64,000 bases of DNA from Proteles cristata cristata (Eukaryota; Chordata; Mammalia; Carnivora; Hyaenidae), in contig JAESUZ010003526.1 of assembly GCA_017311185.1 (NCBI GenBank), positions 1,736,001 through 1,800,000 on the forward strand. Reading direction: 5' to 3'. Of the stretch, positions 21,850-33,584 are shown piece after piece (position 1 is the stretch's first letter; each line of letters begins with the position of its first letter). A program made the translations under genes and the position numbers. The notes beneath the pieces were generated by a model, which saw nothing but the letters and a program-made list of their open reading frames with translations, made no database searches and was not told the origin of the DNA.

Positions 21850-22960
21850 ATGAATGGAAATATTCTATTTTAATAAAGCTATATGAAAGAATGGAAAGGA
21901 AGAATATAGTAAGAAATGATTTCAATTATATAACTGAACAGGTAACACTAACCCACACCACCAAAATCAGGATAGTAGCTACCCTGGCAGGGAGGACAGT
22001 GACTAGAAGGGAGCACAAGAGAGTTTGTGACATACTGGTAACGTTATTTTTCCTGATCTGGACACTGGGAGACATGGGTTAGGTCTGTTTAGGAAAATTC
22101 TTTAAGCTATTTATAGTTCTAAGAGTTTTCTGTATATATATTCAACCAACAATGTAAAACTATATTTTACGGTCATCACACCTAGACCTTTTAAGTGCCT
22201 AAATAAAAACAAAACATTCTAGCCTATATCAAAAACAAAATGGCAACCACATTCAACAGGTAACCTAAACAGGAGGAAAAGTCCTGGGGAGAGCCTTGTT
22301 AATGGCAATAAATAGTACTGTCTTATAAATTAAGAAAATTATCCAAGGCCCTGTGTCAAAAAATCTCAAGTGTTATTTATTTATGTCAACAGTGTAATGA
22401 GAAAACAATTATGCTACATTATGGCAAAGAACACTGCACTGGCTTTACACTTAGTGTGACTTGAAAAAATTCAGTTAACTTTTTTTAATAGCTCCCTAGA
22501 TTCTTCTCTTGGGGACAACCTGTTTCATGCAGTTTTGGAGAGAATCAAATCTGATACATGAAAGCACTCCAAAAAACCAAAAAAGGTTGAGGAAATGTAC
22601 AATGGCACTAGAGTTTAAAATAAAATGAAAAGCTCTTCAGTGAAATACAATACTAAGAAATCTAGGCGTTCACTCAATTATTCTATAAAAAAGCATCCCA
22701 AATGTAGTTACTAAAATTTCCCAAGTAATTGCACTAAATAGCTCTTCAGAGGCTATAAATGCGTAATATCTGACTATTGGAAGCAACAGCTGGAGTGTTG
22801 AACAGAATGGTCTGAATGAAACAGGGTAATACCTTACAATATAGCATACTGTTAATCACCACAGATACTCTGATTAGAACATATAGTAAGTAGGCTAATT
22901 TTATTTTCTCCTTTGTTTCTTCTGCAACTAAAACTTACACACAGAATCTGTCACTGGTAT
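21850..22960 (-). other. Intron 10, nothing recognised
   Basis: AT-rich intronic sequence without a clear repeat, coding segment or regulatory motif. Confidence 0.45.
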
Positions 22961-23016
22961 TAGAAGGAAAAGATGTGTACGCTTTCTCCTAACGGCAGGA
23001 GCAAACCGGTCCGTAC

Positions 23017-23190
23017 CTGAGCGGCTGAGCCGTCGGAACCGCCTGGCTGAGAGTCGTCAGGAGGGCCGACAGAGCCATGAGGAGCCAGTGCAACATTCCC
23101 TCCCAGAAATTCATCTCCTCGAACCGAATGGATGAGATCATTCAAATATTTATAATAAAGATTGCTGGATAAAAAGCCAGGCAAAAAGAC
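23017..23190 (-). CDS. AKAP10: AKAP10 exon 10: end of RGS domain 2 and linker (residues about 488-545)
   Basis: A 174-bp exon in phase 0 at both ends (58 codons), with acceptor ctctttttcag and donor gtacgg. It opens VFLPGFLSSNLYYKYLNDLI, the last RGS-B helix. It then runs into a variable Gly/Ser/Pro-rich linker (GSVGPPDDSQPGGSDGSAAQ), where this species differs most from human as recalled. The linker half is unusually rich in CpG for this AT-rich region. Being phase 0 on both sides, the exon could be skipped in frame. Confidence 0.96.
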
Positions 23191-23694
23191 CTGAAAAAGA
23201 GGACAAGCATTCTTTTAAAGTTGAAATCAAACACAACTCAAATTTTATTTGCAAACAATATTTTACCCACAGTCCTACCAGGTGGCACAAATGATTTTAT
23301 TTCTTGCCACGCTCCCAAGCATTATCTCTTTGTACACAGTTTACAATATGACTACAACTATAAGTACAATTTATAGTTTTTTCCCCCCAAAAAACACTTG
23401 CCATAAAACGATTACATAGACTTGATATTTAGACTTCTTAGTGACCAGAAAATATTCAGGGAGTGCATATAAACTGAACTACGTTTCTCTGGTTTGCTAT
23501 AAATATTAAAGTCTTTGCATATGTACTGGTGGTTTACTTTTGAACTGATTTCTTTAAGATAAGTTGCCAGGTGTGTGACTATTGAGTTAAACAGCACGAA
23601 CATTCTAGCTTTGATATATATGGCTGATTTACTCTTAGGAAGGATGTTGTTAATTTGTATCACTGGCAATATAATCAAGGTGTCTTTTTTTAAT

Positions 23695-24090
23695 TAATAA
23701 TTTATTTATTTTTTACCTTACATCCAAGTTAGTTAGCATATGGTGCAACGATTTCAGGAATAGATTTCTTAATGTCCCCTTAGCCATTTATTCCATCCCT
23801 CCTAACAATCTCTCCAGCAACCCTCAGTTTGTTCTGTATATTTAAAGAGTCTCTTATGTTTTGTCTCCCTCCCTGTTTTTTATTATTTTTGCTTCTCTTC
23901 CCTTAAGTTCATCTGTTTTGTATCTTCGAGTCCTCATGTAAGTGTAGTCACAGGGTATTTTTCCCTGAATGACTGATTTCACTTAGCATCATACCCTCTA
24001 GTTCCATCCACGTAGTTGCAAATGGCCCAGGTGTCTGTTTTGACACAGGCTTTTCAACACTGGATTGTGTTTTTCCAGGCCATTGTTAAA
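23695..24090 (-). mobile_element. Carnivore L1 3' region
   Basis: catccaagttagttagcata, then tgatttcacttagcatcata and gttccatccacgtagttgca, a typical antisense view of the L1 3' end. Confidence 0.85.
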
Positions 24091-24179
24091 TAAATACCTA
24101 ACGATAGATGGATACTTTTATTTGCACTTAAAAATTATTAATGATGCTGAATAAGCTCCCATGTTTATTACTGGCATTT

Positions 24180-24365
24180 CCTATCACCAACTGTTTCTTC
24201 ACTGCACTTAGCACATGACTGTGCACTTCACATGTTTTTAACCTGCGCCTGTTTACTGTGCACCTTCTTTATAGCCAGAGCTCCAGGAGGGCAGAGCCCA
24301 TGTTTCTTCATTTACCTCCGAAACACCAATACCTAGCACAGAAATTCTCAAAATAGTGATGAATG
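24180..24365 (+). mobile_element. L2 LINE 3' relic
   Basis: gagctccaggagggcagagc, then aatacctagcacagaaattc and atgaatgaacc match the L2 ending order. Confidence 0.65.
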
Positions 24366-24989
24366 AACCATCCATGTCTTTTTCCCATTTATCTACTTGA
24401 TAGTATTCTTAAACTTAGTGTTAAGTTCTTTTACATATACACATTTTACACGAAATATTTTTACATTCTATTTTTCTGTGTATTTTAATTTTCTTTCTTA
24501 CCCAGAAAGCTTACATTCTTTACATGACACAGATTTGGAACTTTTCCTTTAAGATCAAAGATTTCAATTTCATTTAATTTAATTAAAAAATGATCCCTGG
24601 GCAGTAACTGATACTCTACTCAGTTTACCACTAGATTTTAATGATTTGATTATTATATGTAACTCTTCCATGTTCCTGAAATTCAGTTTTTATGTGTCGT
24701 ATTATTTAACAGTGCTTACTTAACCCTTTTCTGCCTAGATACACACAACATACAGAAGCAATAGAACCTCATGGGCTTATCCAGGCTCTGTGCAATTCCT
24801 GGCAAAATCTGTACCAGCTCATTAGAATAAATCATTCACACATTCCAATCCCTTATTATTAATAAGCCATTAATGACACCCCGTAAGTTATGATACACAA
24901 AACTAGTGCTCTAGATCCACTGACGGATATTGATGAGATATTTGGAACACCCCTAAGCTAACTTCACCCAATAATACCAATTATTTTTG

Positions 24990-25268
24990 AAAATATGATA
25001 ATAACAACAGTAGTAATAGCCATTAACATTTTTTAATGCTTACCATGTGTCAGGCATAATCTTAGTAATAACTGCATACATCTTACCTCATTTTTATCCT
25101 TAAAATAACTCTGAGGTAAGTATCCGTATTATCTCCATTTTACAGATGAGGAAAATGGCATTAAAGAATTTCAGTAACTGCCTGAGGTCACTCAGCCTAT
25201 AAAGGTTAAGATGAATACATACCAAGTCAGAGTCAAAGCCTCTGCTCTTAATCACTATGCTCCACTGC
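24990..25268 (+). mobile_element. MIR SINE, long copy
   Basis: Unusually complete: accatgtgtcaggcataatc, ctgaggtaagtatccgtatt, ttttacagatgaggaaaatg, ctgaggtcactcagcctata and gctcttaatcactatgctcc follow the MIR consensus from core to 3' end. Confidence 0.92.
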
Positions 25269-25376
25269 TTCAATTTTCCACTGTTTTGTAATATTTGGGT
25301 TTTCCTGTGTTATGTTTTCTGGGTTTCACCAGTAAAAATGTCTTGCTGTTTTAATATTTTTCAAGTTCTTGGTTAC

Positions 25377-25521
25377 CTTCTCCATGGTCGTCCAGGCCTG
25401 ACGTAACGGAGTTGTGAAACAGTTAGGGAGTGGCCCACCTTCCCTGCAGATATTAGATTCGATTTCTAATCGCACAACATCATCAAATCCAAGAGGATGT
25501 GTGGCTTGGAGGGAGAAGTAC
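25377..25521 (-). CDS. AKAP10: AKAP10 exon 9: RGS domain 2 (residues about 439-487)
   Basis: A 145-bp exon, phase 2 to phase 0, with acceptor gttccatag and donor gtaacc. It reads KYFSLQATHPLGFDDVVRLE, then ESNICREGGPLPNCFTTPL and QAWTTMEK. It covers the C-terminal half of RGS-B. The donor gtaacc lacks G at +5, so it is weaker than its neighbours. Confidence 0.97.
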
Positions 25522-25644
25522 CTATGGAACAAAGACAGCCAAAGTAAAACCAAAGTCCACTGGCGGGATGAGCAACTTCTGGTACCCACACTAGAGAATG
25601 GTCTATGCATCTACTTGGTTCAGCCTGCAGACCTAGGGCTCTAG

Positions 25645-26690
25645 AACTGGCTCACAGCTGTGCTGCAACCTTGATTCCAACGGCCCTAAAGTCAACTTGC
25701 TACCTTTCTATTATCTCCTTCCATCGTCCCTAGTTCTTGTTTAAGTTTTCCGAGAGGCCACAACTGAGACAAAGCAATCAATCAATCACACACACTGGCT
25801 GGGTGCCCATTCTCTGTTCAGCACTTGGGAGAGAGAAATGGATTTAGAGGAAGGTAAGACACAGTTATTTCCCCTGGAAAGGGAGCAGAAAAGATCTCTG
25901 CATAGGACACAATGAGAACACACCATCATAACTAAGAGACACAAGTAACATACAAGTAGGAATTCAAGATAAAAGAACAGTGAGGGTGAAGCAGGTGGAT
26001 TTGATGTATGTGGATAGAATAACATGCCTTGATGCTTGGGCGCAGAAAGGAAAAGGAGTAAATGATACCTTAAAGATTTCTAACTTCTTAAGATATAATG
26101 CAAAACTAGTGTTTTAGTAAGCGGATTGTAAAGTGGATACCAAAAGGAGGATTAAAAGAAAAACAGCATCTTAAATCCAGTCTGTGATACAAACACAGAA
26201 AGACCGATTAGGTAGGACTGCGATGTTACATACATAATATACGTAAGATATAAAAACAAACAGGGATTGGTAAAATGAAATTTGGCCCAATGAAGCTGGC
26301 AAAATGACAGTGCAAACTGGATGCCATACAGCAATCTTCATTTACAAAGGGCTCCCAATGTGACAATGGGATCCAGAAGGACAGGAGACTCTTGGCTCTC
26401 TGGGGTTACTGACCTCCAGCCAGGATCTTACTCCTGGTGCCACTCTTCTGTCCCAGCATAAACAAATATACATGTATATATTTTTTATCAGGCTTTTCTT
26501 AACAGAAACTTAGTCTCCCACCTTGTAATGAGTAAGTTGGTAAATACTCCTCGATGATTTGAATTTTAGAGCACCCCAGACCAAATTTCTAATTGTAAAC
26601 ATCTGCCATTTCAACATCCATGTAACAATATTTCTTAGATAATTTTCCCACAAATATATTCTACTAAAATAAACAATGAGCAAACGTTAA
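25645..26690 (-). other. Intron 8, mostly unresolved
   Basis: Low-complexity caatcaatcaatcacacaca near 25770. Part of 25760-25870 may be an L2/MIR scrap. No coding segment is seen. Confidence 0.4.
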
Positions 26691-27030
26691 GAGCTGTATT
26701 CCAGCCTAAGTTCTGCCATTAACTCGCCCTGTGACTTTGAGAAAGTCACTACCTCTCTGGGCCTTCATTTTCTTTTCTTTTTTTTTTTTTAATGTTTTAT
26801 TTATTTCTAGGAGAGAGAGAGACAGCGTGAGCAGGGGAGGGTCAGAGAGAGAGGGAGTCACAGACTGAAACAGGCTCCAGGCTCTGAGCTGGCAGTCAGC
26901 ACAGAGCCCGACGCGGGGCTCGAACCCACAAACCGCGAGACCATGACCCAAGCGAAAGTCGGACGCTCAACCGACTAAGCCACCCAGGCGCCCCAAGGGC
27001 CTTCATTTTCTTATCTGCAAAACGGGAAAA
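26690..27030 (-). mobile_element. MIR relic split by a young SINE
   Basis: agttctgccattaactcgcc, tgtgactttgagaaagtcac and ctgggccttcattttctt resume after the SINE as tcttatctgcaaaacgggaa. Confidence 0.8.
26775..26996 (-). mobile_element. CAN-SINE, young 'tttcgcttgg/tttcgcttagg' subfamily
   Basis: Perfect 16-bp duplication gggccttcattttctt at 26759-26774 and 26997-27012, inside a MIR. Confidence 0.96.
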
Positions 27031-27039
27031 TTGGACTAG

Positions 27040-27240
27040 ATTCCCTAATCTGGCTATTTATCAGCACCGTCTGGGGAATCATCTAAAAATAAAGATTCCC
27101 GGGTCATACCTCAAACATGCTGAATCAGAATCTCTCAGAGAGAAGAACCGGAAGCCTATTTTTAACAAGCTCCCAGGTGATTCTCAGACAGACAGCCCAG
27201 CAGGAACTTGCGAAGCAATGTTCAAGAACCACTGACCTAG
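27040..27240 (+). mobile_element. MER5A-type DNA transposon (hAT) relic
   Basis: agcaccgtctggggaatcat, then gattcccgggtcatacctca, atgctgaatcagaatctctc, acaagctcccaggtgattct and ttcaagaaccactgac give the MER5A order. Confidence 0.85.
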
Positions 27241-27596
27241 ATGCGCTCAGCTCTCTCCCAACCGACAGCCCATGGATTCTCCTCTACTGTCAAGTTAACC
27301 TTTTAGCAGTTGCTTCTGGATACAAAGAGCGTATTACTTTTCTTTACAGATTAAAGAAAATTAAATGAAAATTAAATGAACAGAGTATGAGCGCTGGCCA
27401 TCACCTTATCACTTAACTGACCAGATGTTCTCAGTTCTGTTCACTGTAAGATTTTGCCATCCTCTCATTTTCAGGGACAAAAAGTTAAAAACCTATTACT
27501 CATTAATTATGAACCTGGCTGAGCAGACCTGCACCACAAAATATAACTCATCCATACAGAGTCAAGACCCTTTTTAATATATTGCAATTAGTTTCA

Positions 27597-27797
27597 TCTT
27601 TTTATTTTTTAGAGAGGGAGAGAGTGTGTGCACATGCATGTGCGTGTGGAAGGGCAGAAGGAAGGGGAGGGACAGACTCTCAGGCAGGCTCCTCACCTAG
27701 CGCAGAGCCCACTGCGGGGCTCAATCATCTGACTGTGAGATCATGACCTATTCAAAATCAAGAGTCGGAAGCTTAACCGACTGAGCTAAGGCGCCCC
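27597..27797 (-). mobile_element. Diverged CAN-SINE
   Basis: A GT-rich insert (gtgtgtgcacatgcatgtgc) lies in the body. The head is shortened to ctgagctaaggcgcccc. Confidence 0.85.
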
Positions 27798-27879
27798 CAT
27801 TTCTGCTTATATTCCCTACCCAAGTTTTACTTACTCAAACTCAAGTTCCCTGAAAGTGCCACACTCCCCTAAGTTTCTC

Positions 27880-28205
27880 TGACTTTGCTTGTGCCAATCC
27901 CTCTGCCTAGAATGTTCTTTCCCGCCTTCTCTGGCTAGCAAATTTCAATTTGTTCTTCAGGACCCAATTCTAACCTTTCTTCTCTGAAGCCCTCCCTGAA
28001 CTCCACCACCATCAACCTTCTTGCCAACACAGATCTCCCATTCCCCCAAGAGAAAACTTTTACTCTAAGAATCCTAAAACTTTATACACACTATGTGAAA
28101 AGTAGCTGTTATGCTACTCCCTGTGAGCTCCTTGACAGCAAAGACTGAATTCATTCATCTTTATTTCCCAAGTACCTATCAAATAATAAATATTTGCCAA
28201 ACACT
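27880..28205 (+). mobile_element. L2 LINE 3' relic next to the exon 8 donor
   Basis: ctgcctagaatgttctttcc, ttcaggacccaattctaacc, ctgaagccctccctgaactc, gagctccttgacagcaaaga and aataataaatatttgcc. It ends about 20 bp from the exon 8 splice donor. Confidence 0.88.
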
Positions 28206-28226
28206 AAATACATCAATAAAACTCAC

Positions 28227-28363
28227 TTGTCATATAAAATCATGGCGTCATTCTGTGCCTCCTGTCCATCATACTGGCCCTTCTTGGCAGCAAGCTGAGA
28301 CTGGAAGTTATCTGCCGCCAACCAGAACTGTAAGATATTCACTGCATCCTCTTTCTCCATGAA
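28227..28363 (-). CDS. AKAP10: AKAP10 exon 8: RGS domain 2 (residues about 394-439)
   Basis: A 137-bp exon, phase 0 to phase 2, with acceptor cttcctag and donor gtgagt. It reads FMEKEDAVNILQFWLAADNF and then a charged stretch ending MILYDK. The LQFWLAADNF helix is the RGS-B counterpart of FWLEAESF in RGS-A and is the most recognisable RGS motif here. The first residue is Phe (TTC), where I recall Tyr in human. An L2 relic ends about 20 bp from the donor. Confidence 0.97.
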
Positions 28364-28372
28364 CTAGGAAGG

Positions 28373-29388
28373 AAAATACAAAAGGAGAAAAAAAGACCAT
28401 AAACAGATTTATCTCACCATCTCTAACCTCTAAGTCCAGCCATTAAAATACAGGACACACACACACAACAAAAAAACAAAAACAGATTGACTTGTTCAGT
28501 TAACACCATTCAGCAGCTTATAGTTATTTGAGATTGAAAAGCTTAAAGCCATTCTTGTAGGGAAAACACCAAAAACTAACCAAAAAACCAACCACACTGC
28601 CGGATACACACTTAAGTGAACTGGAATAAAAATCGCGGTCAAGATGATTAGTGGTCCCTCACTGGCAAACATACACAAAGTAAACTAACCAGACCAAATC
28701 TTTTATACCTGATCATTTCCATCACTCCGTGTAGCCATAGTAACCGGAACAAATGCTGGACTTAAGCTGACGGCAAACGAGGGAGTGAGAAAGCAGATCA
28801 ACCGAACGGGCTCTATTCTTGGGAGAGGCAGAGTGCGAGTGTATATCGGAGTTCTGCTTTGTGAGCCTGGAAGTCCTCTTATCTCTACTTAAGAGTCATT
28901 TGCTGAAGCCGAACAAATGCCATTACACTAAACTGCATGCTTCAAAGAGATTAACATACTCATTGCTTGAGAAATCCTACCCAATGTCTAAAGTGAAGGG
29001 ATGATAGTAGGGAAAAAAATCTGCTACTTTTCTTTCTCTCTTCTGAAGTCTGGTCTGCAAATATGTGTGCACTGGAATCATGCACCAAAGCTGTGGTTTT
29101 TAAAACAGCTCCAAATAATAAAACATATGCATTCTCTTATAAGACGTTTAATTAAGGTTTTTGAAATTAGAGTTATTTTACACTGAATTTTCACGTTCTA
29201 TGTAATCTAATAGGCCATCAAAGTACCCTTGCCATTAGATATATCTTAAAACAGTATTATGTCACTCCAAATGATCTTTTTGGAAATAATGTGTCTCTTC
29301 CATGTTATTTTCTCTAGAGGGGGCCCCGGCATTTCTAGTTCAGAGGTGGAATGCTCTAACAGAGTGTGAAAGGAAATGCAGACTTTAC
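28373..29388 (-). other. AKAP10 intron 7
   Basis: Contains a short ACACAC run at 28457-28470. Otherwise no repeat or coding segment is recognised. Confidence 0.6.
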
Positions 29389-29512
29389 CTCAGAGAAATA
29401 AAAGAGGGCTGACTCACAGAAGAGAATGTCAGCCAGGTAAACAGTTCCGCTGGTCAGCACTTCAATCTGGTATTTACAGAAATGGTGACTTCGCAGAAAC
29501 TCACTAAAGTGC
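29389..29512 (-). CDS. AKAP10: AKAP10 exon 7: end of RGS domain 1, start of RGS domain 2 (residues about 352-393)
   Basis: A 124-bp exon, phase 2 to phase 0, with acceptor catgtgcag and donor gtaaag. It reads EHFSEFLRSHHFCKYQIEV, the closing helix of RGS-A, then LADILFCESALFYFSE, the start of the second RGS domain. Every residue matches the human protein as I remember it, so this is one of the most conserved exons. Only 811 bp of intron separate it from exon 6. Confidence 0.97.
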
Positions 29513-29749
29513 CTGCACATGGACAAAAAGGGAAAGTTTGAGGGAACGACCAAGGAAAGAGCTTAACGGGGAAAAACATACTCTTTCCATTCTGTGCCTC
29601 CTGTATCTTAAAAGCCAAGGTCCACACTACCTCCCTTCCCCTGGTGTCGTTCCTGGTTCCCACACCTGGAAATAACCTCTCCCACCTCCTGCGGCTCTGT
29701 AGTTTTCCTCTGATATGTGACACATGCTACCTCGTATTACAGTAACCAA

Positions 29750-29865
29750 AGACCATGCCCTATTTCTCTTATTAGGCTCTAATTTTCTTCAAAGCAGGCA
29801 GTGTATCTAACTGTGCCTTGCGCAGAGCACTCTTTTCAGACATACTAAATGAATCAATACATAGA
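29750..29865 (+). mobile_element. L2 LINE 3' fragment
   Basis: aaagcaggcagtgtatctaa, then tgtgccttgcgcagagcact and actaaatgaatcaatac resemble the L2 end. Confidence 0.55.
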
Positions 29866-30323
29866 TTTTTTTTTTTAAGGGCATGCAGCAGTAATTAAAA
29901 ACAACAACAACTTTGGAGGCTGTTTCAATAAATCTATGTGGATTTAGTACTAATAGTATCCATGAGGCCTAAAGCATGCACTGACAGATAGGATATCCAC
30001 CTGAACACATGCATTGTTTAAATAAATAAATCAATTCTAATAGTCACACTACACCCACATCACCCCCAAATGACTTCAGAATTAAAAACAAATTCTTTTA
30101 ACTTAGGAAAAATTAACATTAAAAATGAACACGTGTTTTATTTTTAAGAGTTCACACAATTTATATTTAAAAGGCACCACTGACCAAGGTAGTCTTAAAG
30201 CATGAGTATGCCTCCAAGATCCCATAAATATTAAAAATACGTAAGTCCTCAAAGATAGTTCATTTTTAGTTGCATGAAACCAAATTCAGAAAATGCAAAT
30301 GGTAAAGTGTATAATCCACTTAC
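29866..30323 (-). other. Intron 6, exon-6-proximal part
   Basis: Nothing recognised besides short A- and T-rich tracts. Confidence 0.5.
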
Positions 30324-30408
30324 TCTTGCTCCATTGCACGGAAGACGGTGGACTGGGCCACCACGAAACAGTTGGGGTCCACCTGTCCATCTTCTCCACA
30401 GATCTTGG
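30324..30408 (-). CDS. AKAP10: AKAP10 exon 6: RGS domain 1 (residues about 324-352)
   Basis: An 85-bp exon, phase 1 to phase 2, with acceptor tctcttacag and donor gtaagt. It reads AKICGEDGQVDPNCFVVA then QSTVFRAMEQE. Compared with human as I recall it, there are a few substitutions (for example FRAMEQE for FSAMEQE), and the frame is open. Because it changes phase, skipping this exon would frameshift the protein. Confidence 0.95.
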
Positions 30409-30599
30409 CTGTAAGAGAAATGGTAAATACATTTCTACTAAATCCAAACTACACACCTCTGTGAATCAAAGAGATAAAGGTAAAGGCATACGAACCAGGA
30501 AGTTTTAAATGGAGCTAAGAATGCACAGCTAATCTTGAGGTAGCGTATATACACAAGCAGAAATTGAAAGATTAAACAACATTAACTTAAAAACAAAAT

Positions 30600-30807
30600 T
30601 TTTTAAATGTTTTATTTCTGAGAGAGGGACAGCATGAGCAGGGAAGGGTCAGAGAGAGAGGGAGATGCAGAATCTGAAATCGGCTCCAGGCTCTGAGCTA
30701 GCTGCCAGCACAGAGCCTGATGCGGGGCTCGAACCCACGAACTGGGAGATCATGACCTGAGCCGAAGTCGGACACTTAACCAACCGACTGAGCCACGCAG
30801 GCGCCCC
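30600..30807 (-). mobile_element. CAN-SINE
   Basis: Near consensus. The head reads gcgcctgcgtggctcagtcg on the minus strand with a 4-base duplication (gttggtta). Confidence 0.9.
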
Positions 30808-30829
30808 TAAAATTAATTTTTATACATTA

Positions 30830-31620
30830 GAACACCTCCGAAACAAAATGGCAAACTGATGCAAAATATTCACGGCATGAATGACAGTTTACTCTGTATG
30901 TGACAGATTATTATCATTCGTATATCAAGGGCTCCTATAAACTAGTAAGAAATGTCCTGAAAGAAAAATGAGTAGAGACATGAAAAGACAGTTTACAAAA
31001 GAACAAAGACAGGGGTGCCTCAGTCAGAAGAGCATGACACTCTTATCTCGGGGTTATGAGTTCAAGCCTCATGTTGGGTGTAGAGATCAGTAAAAAAAAT
31101 AAATTTTTAAAAAAGAACAAATTATCAAGTGACCAATATGCAAAGATATGGATGCTCACCAGTAATCAAATAAATATAACTACAAATTAGAATAACGAGG
31201 CACCCCACCTTTTATCTAGCAAACTGGGACAAAATTGTTAGCAATGCATGTGTGTAACTGTGTCACACTACATTGCCTTGCCAGAGCAAGGATGCAGGAA
31301 AACGAACACTAGCGTTAGTCAGAAAATACTGGTATATACTTTTTCGGAGGGCATTCTGGCAGTTTCTAGCATAACCTTTAAAAATAAACATGCCCTTTCC
31401 ATGAGCAATTCTAAGACTGCAACCTAAAGAGTTATGGATTTGTAAAAAGGTTTATCTGTAAAAAAGTTTAGCAAAATGTTAATTGTTAGAAACATAAAAT
31501 GTGCAACAATTAGGAATTGCCTAAGTAAACTGCAGCAAGTCAGTAAGCTGGTTAGCCAGCCATCAAACATGGCTGAAACCCTCCTGCCCATGATGGCTGG
31601 TTTCATTTGAAGTTCATGAC
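30830..31620 (+). mobile_element. Old L1 ORF2 3' part
   Basis: caatatgcaaagatatggat, ctcaccagtaatcaaataaa and ttttcggagggcattctggc match the L1 ORF2 end. It is interrupted by a short SINE at 31008. Confidence 0.6.
31008..31110 (+). mobile_element. Short tRNA-type SINE
   Basis: No CT-rich region. It ends ttgggtgtagagatcag plus A-tail, with duplication aaaagaacaaa at 30997-31007 and 31111-31121. Confidence 0.88.
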
Positions 31621-31639
31621 CTTAGTGGACCTTAATGAA

Positions 31640-33085
31640 AATCCAAGGATCATACTACACTTTCCTGGGCCATTTACTCTCATAGTCTGCCGGGCAACAC
31701 ACATCTTCCCTCTCGGTAAACATCTTAATGCCTCTTCTAATTCTCTTTGCTGATTACTTTGGTTCCTACTTCATTAAGAAAACAGAAGCAATCCGAAAAT
31801 TATTTCCATCACCTCTCACCACATCTAACAACTCTCCTGCACCTCTACCCACACACTCTGCATTTGAGCACCGGACCCTTTCCTCTTGCCTCAAGATTTC
31901 TTTCTTACAGCAACTGTTCCCTCAGCCTCCTGTATTGCTTCTTTGCTGCTGTCTCATATTCATCGGCTATACGGTCTGTCTTTACGCTACACATACGAAC
32001 TGGTTTACATGCTATACCTTATGTGCGTATAACACATCATCACAGAAACACAAACCATTGGTTCTTGACTTACTATCCCCTTCCAATTTATCTTCGGAGC
32101 AAGATGCCTCGAAGAGTTGCTCATACTTGCTGTCTCCACTCCACCTTCTATTCCAAGACTCCTCCGATTAAGTTTCCATCTCTAGTGGTCCCGCGAAAAG
32201 AAGACTTAACCACAGGGTTGGCAAGTCCCTTCCATTCCCAGTACTCATCTTACTTAACCTCTCAGGAGGATTTAACGCACCTTTGATCACTCCTTTACTC
32301 CCAGAAACATTTTTTCACTTGGCTTCCAGAAAACTACTGTCCTGAGACAGAGTTGATAAAGCAGGGCCTCCTTTATGGCTGTTACTTCTGAATCTCTGCT
32401 AGTTCTTCCTCACCCACCAGACTTGTAAATATAAGGTCTGTCCCACAACTCAGTGCTTATTAGACCTCTTCGTCTTCACTCATCATACTTCGAGGGTAAT
32501 GTTATCCATGGCTCTAAACCATCTATAGGCTGATGACTTCTAAACACATATCTTCAACCTAGACCTCTTTCATGAACTCCTAGTGCAGATATCCAACTGC
32601 ATACTTGACATTCGCCGTTTAGTGAAAACCCAAACTCCTGATTTCCTCCCTAAACCATTACCCTCATAATCTCTCTCATCTTATAAATGGCAATTCCATT
32701 CTCTTAGTTATTCAGGTTTGTTTATTTGAGAGTGAGAGCACATGAGCAAGCAAGCGAGTGAGCAAGCAGGGGAGAGGGGCAGAGGGAAAGGGAGAGAGAA
32801 TCTCAAGCAGGCTCCAAGCCCCACACGGAGCCCAAAGCAAGGCTTGATCCCACGACCCTGGGATCATGGCCTGAGCTGAAATCAAGAGTTGAATGTAAAT
32901 TCAACCGACAGACAGCCAGGTGTCCCATTATTAAGGTTTAAAAAACAAACAGAAAAACATGAAGTCATGCTTAATTCCTTTTTCCCTCTCACACTTCTCA
33001 ATTTCAAACCATCAGCAAAATCTATCAGCTGTACCTTCAAAATATTTTTAAAATTCTACCACTTCAAGGATTTACAGAAGATGAA
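31640..33085 (+). mobile_element. Long L2/CR1-clade LINE relic (reverse transcriptase C-terminal part)
   Basis: The motifs appear in the order of an L2 reverse transcriptase ORF: gctgattactttggttccta, tgcctcgaagagttgctcat, ctcatcttacttaacctctc, tttttcacttggcttccaga, ataggctgatgacttctaaa, catatcttcaacctagacct, atatccaactgcatacttga, caaaatctatcagctgtacc. It spans about 1.2 kb after removal of a SINE. Chance open frames (147 and 179 codons near 31730-32286) reflect this pseudogenic ORF. Confidence 0.82.
32707..32926 (-). mobile_element. Diverged CAN-SINE inside the L2
   Basis: Contains a tandem gcaagcaagcgagtgagcaa expansion. Head tgggacacctggctg is on the minus strand. Confidence 0.85.
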
Positions 33086-33277
33086 GGAGGCAGTGTAAGC
33101 ACAGTTTTGGGGTTTTTCGAGTCCCCATATAAACAGGGAGTAATGAGCCAGCAATATCAGAAAGCCATGGATAAAATTTACAACAAAACTAGGCAGGTGG
33201 GATACATAGTAACAGCTCAAGTGCAGACTTCTTCCAGCTGTAATGTACTCGAAGTAGAGCTGTATTAGAGTATTCCA

Positions 33278-33487
33278 GGGGCGCCTGGGTGGCTCAGTCA
33301 GTGGAGCATCTGACTTGAGCTCAGGTCATGATCTCATGGCTCCTGAGTTCAACCCCGCGTCGGGCTCTGTGCTGACAGCTCAGAGCCTGCGGCCTGCTTT
33401 GGATTCAGTGTCTCCCTCTCTTTCTGCTCCTCCCTTTTGCTGTCTCTCTCTCAAAAATAACCAAACATTAAAAAAAAAAAAAAAAAA
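33278..33487 (+). mobile_element. CAN-SINE
   Basis: Head gcgcctgggtggctcagtca, tail A18. Weak flanking repeat gagtattcc/gaatattct. Confidence 0.92.
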
Positions 33488-33584
33488 GAATATTCTAACT
33501 GAAAGAGTAGAAAATGGGCTAGGATTCAGAAGAATGAGGTTCAAAGAGGAAAAACGGTCTAAAAACACAGGTGATTAACATTTT

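Noticed and set aside
31728..32286. Open frames of 147 and 179 codons
   Set aside because: They lie in the decayed L2 reverse transcriptase in overlapping frames. No intact domain and no start context.
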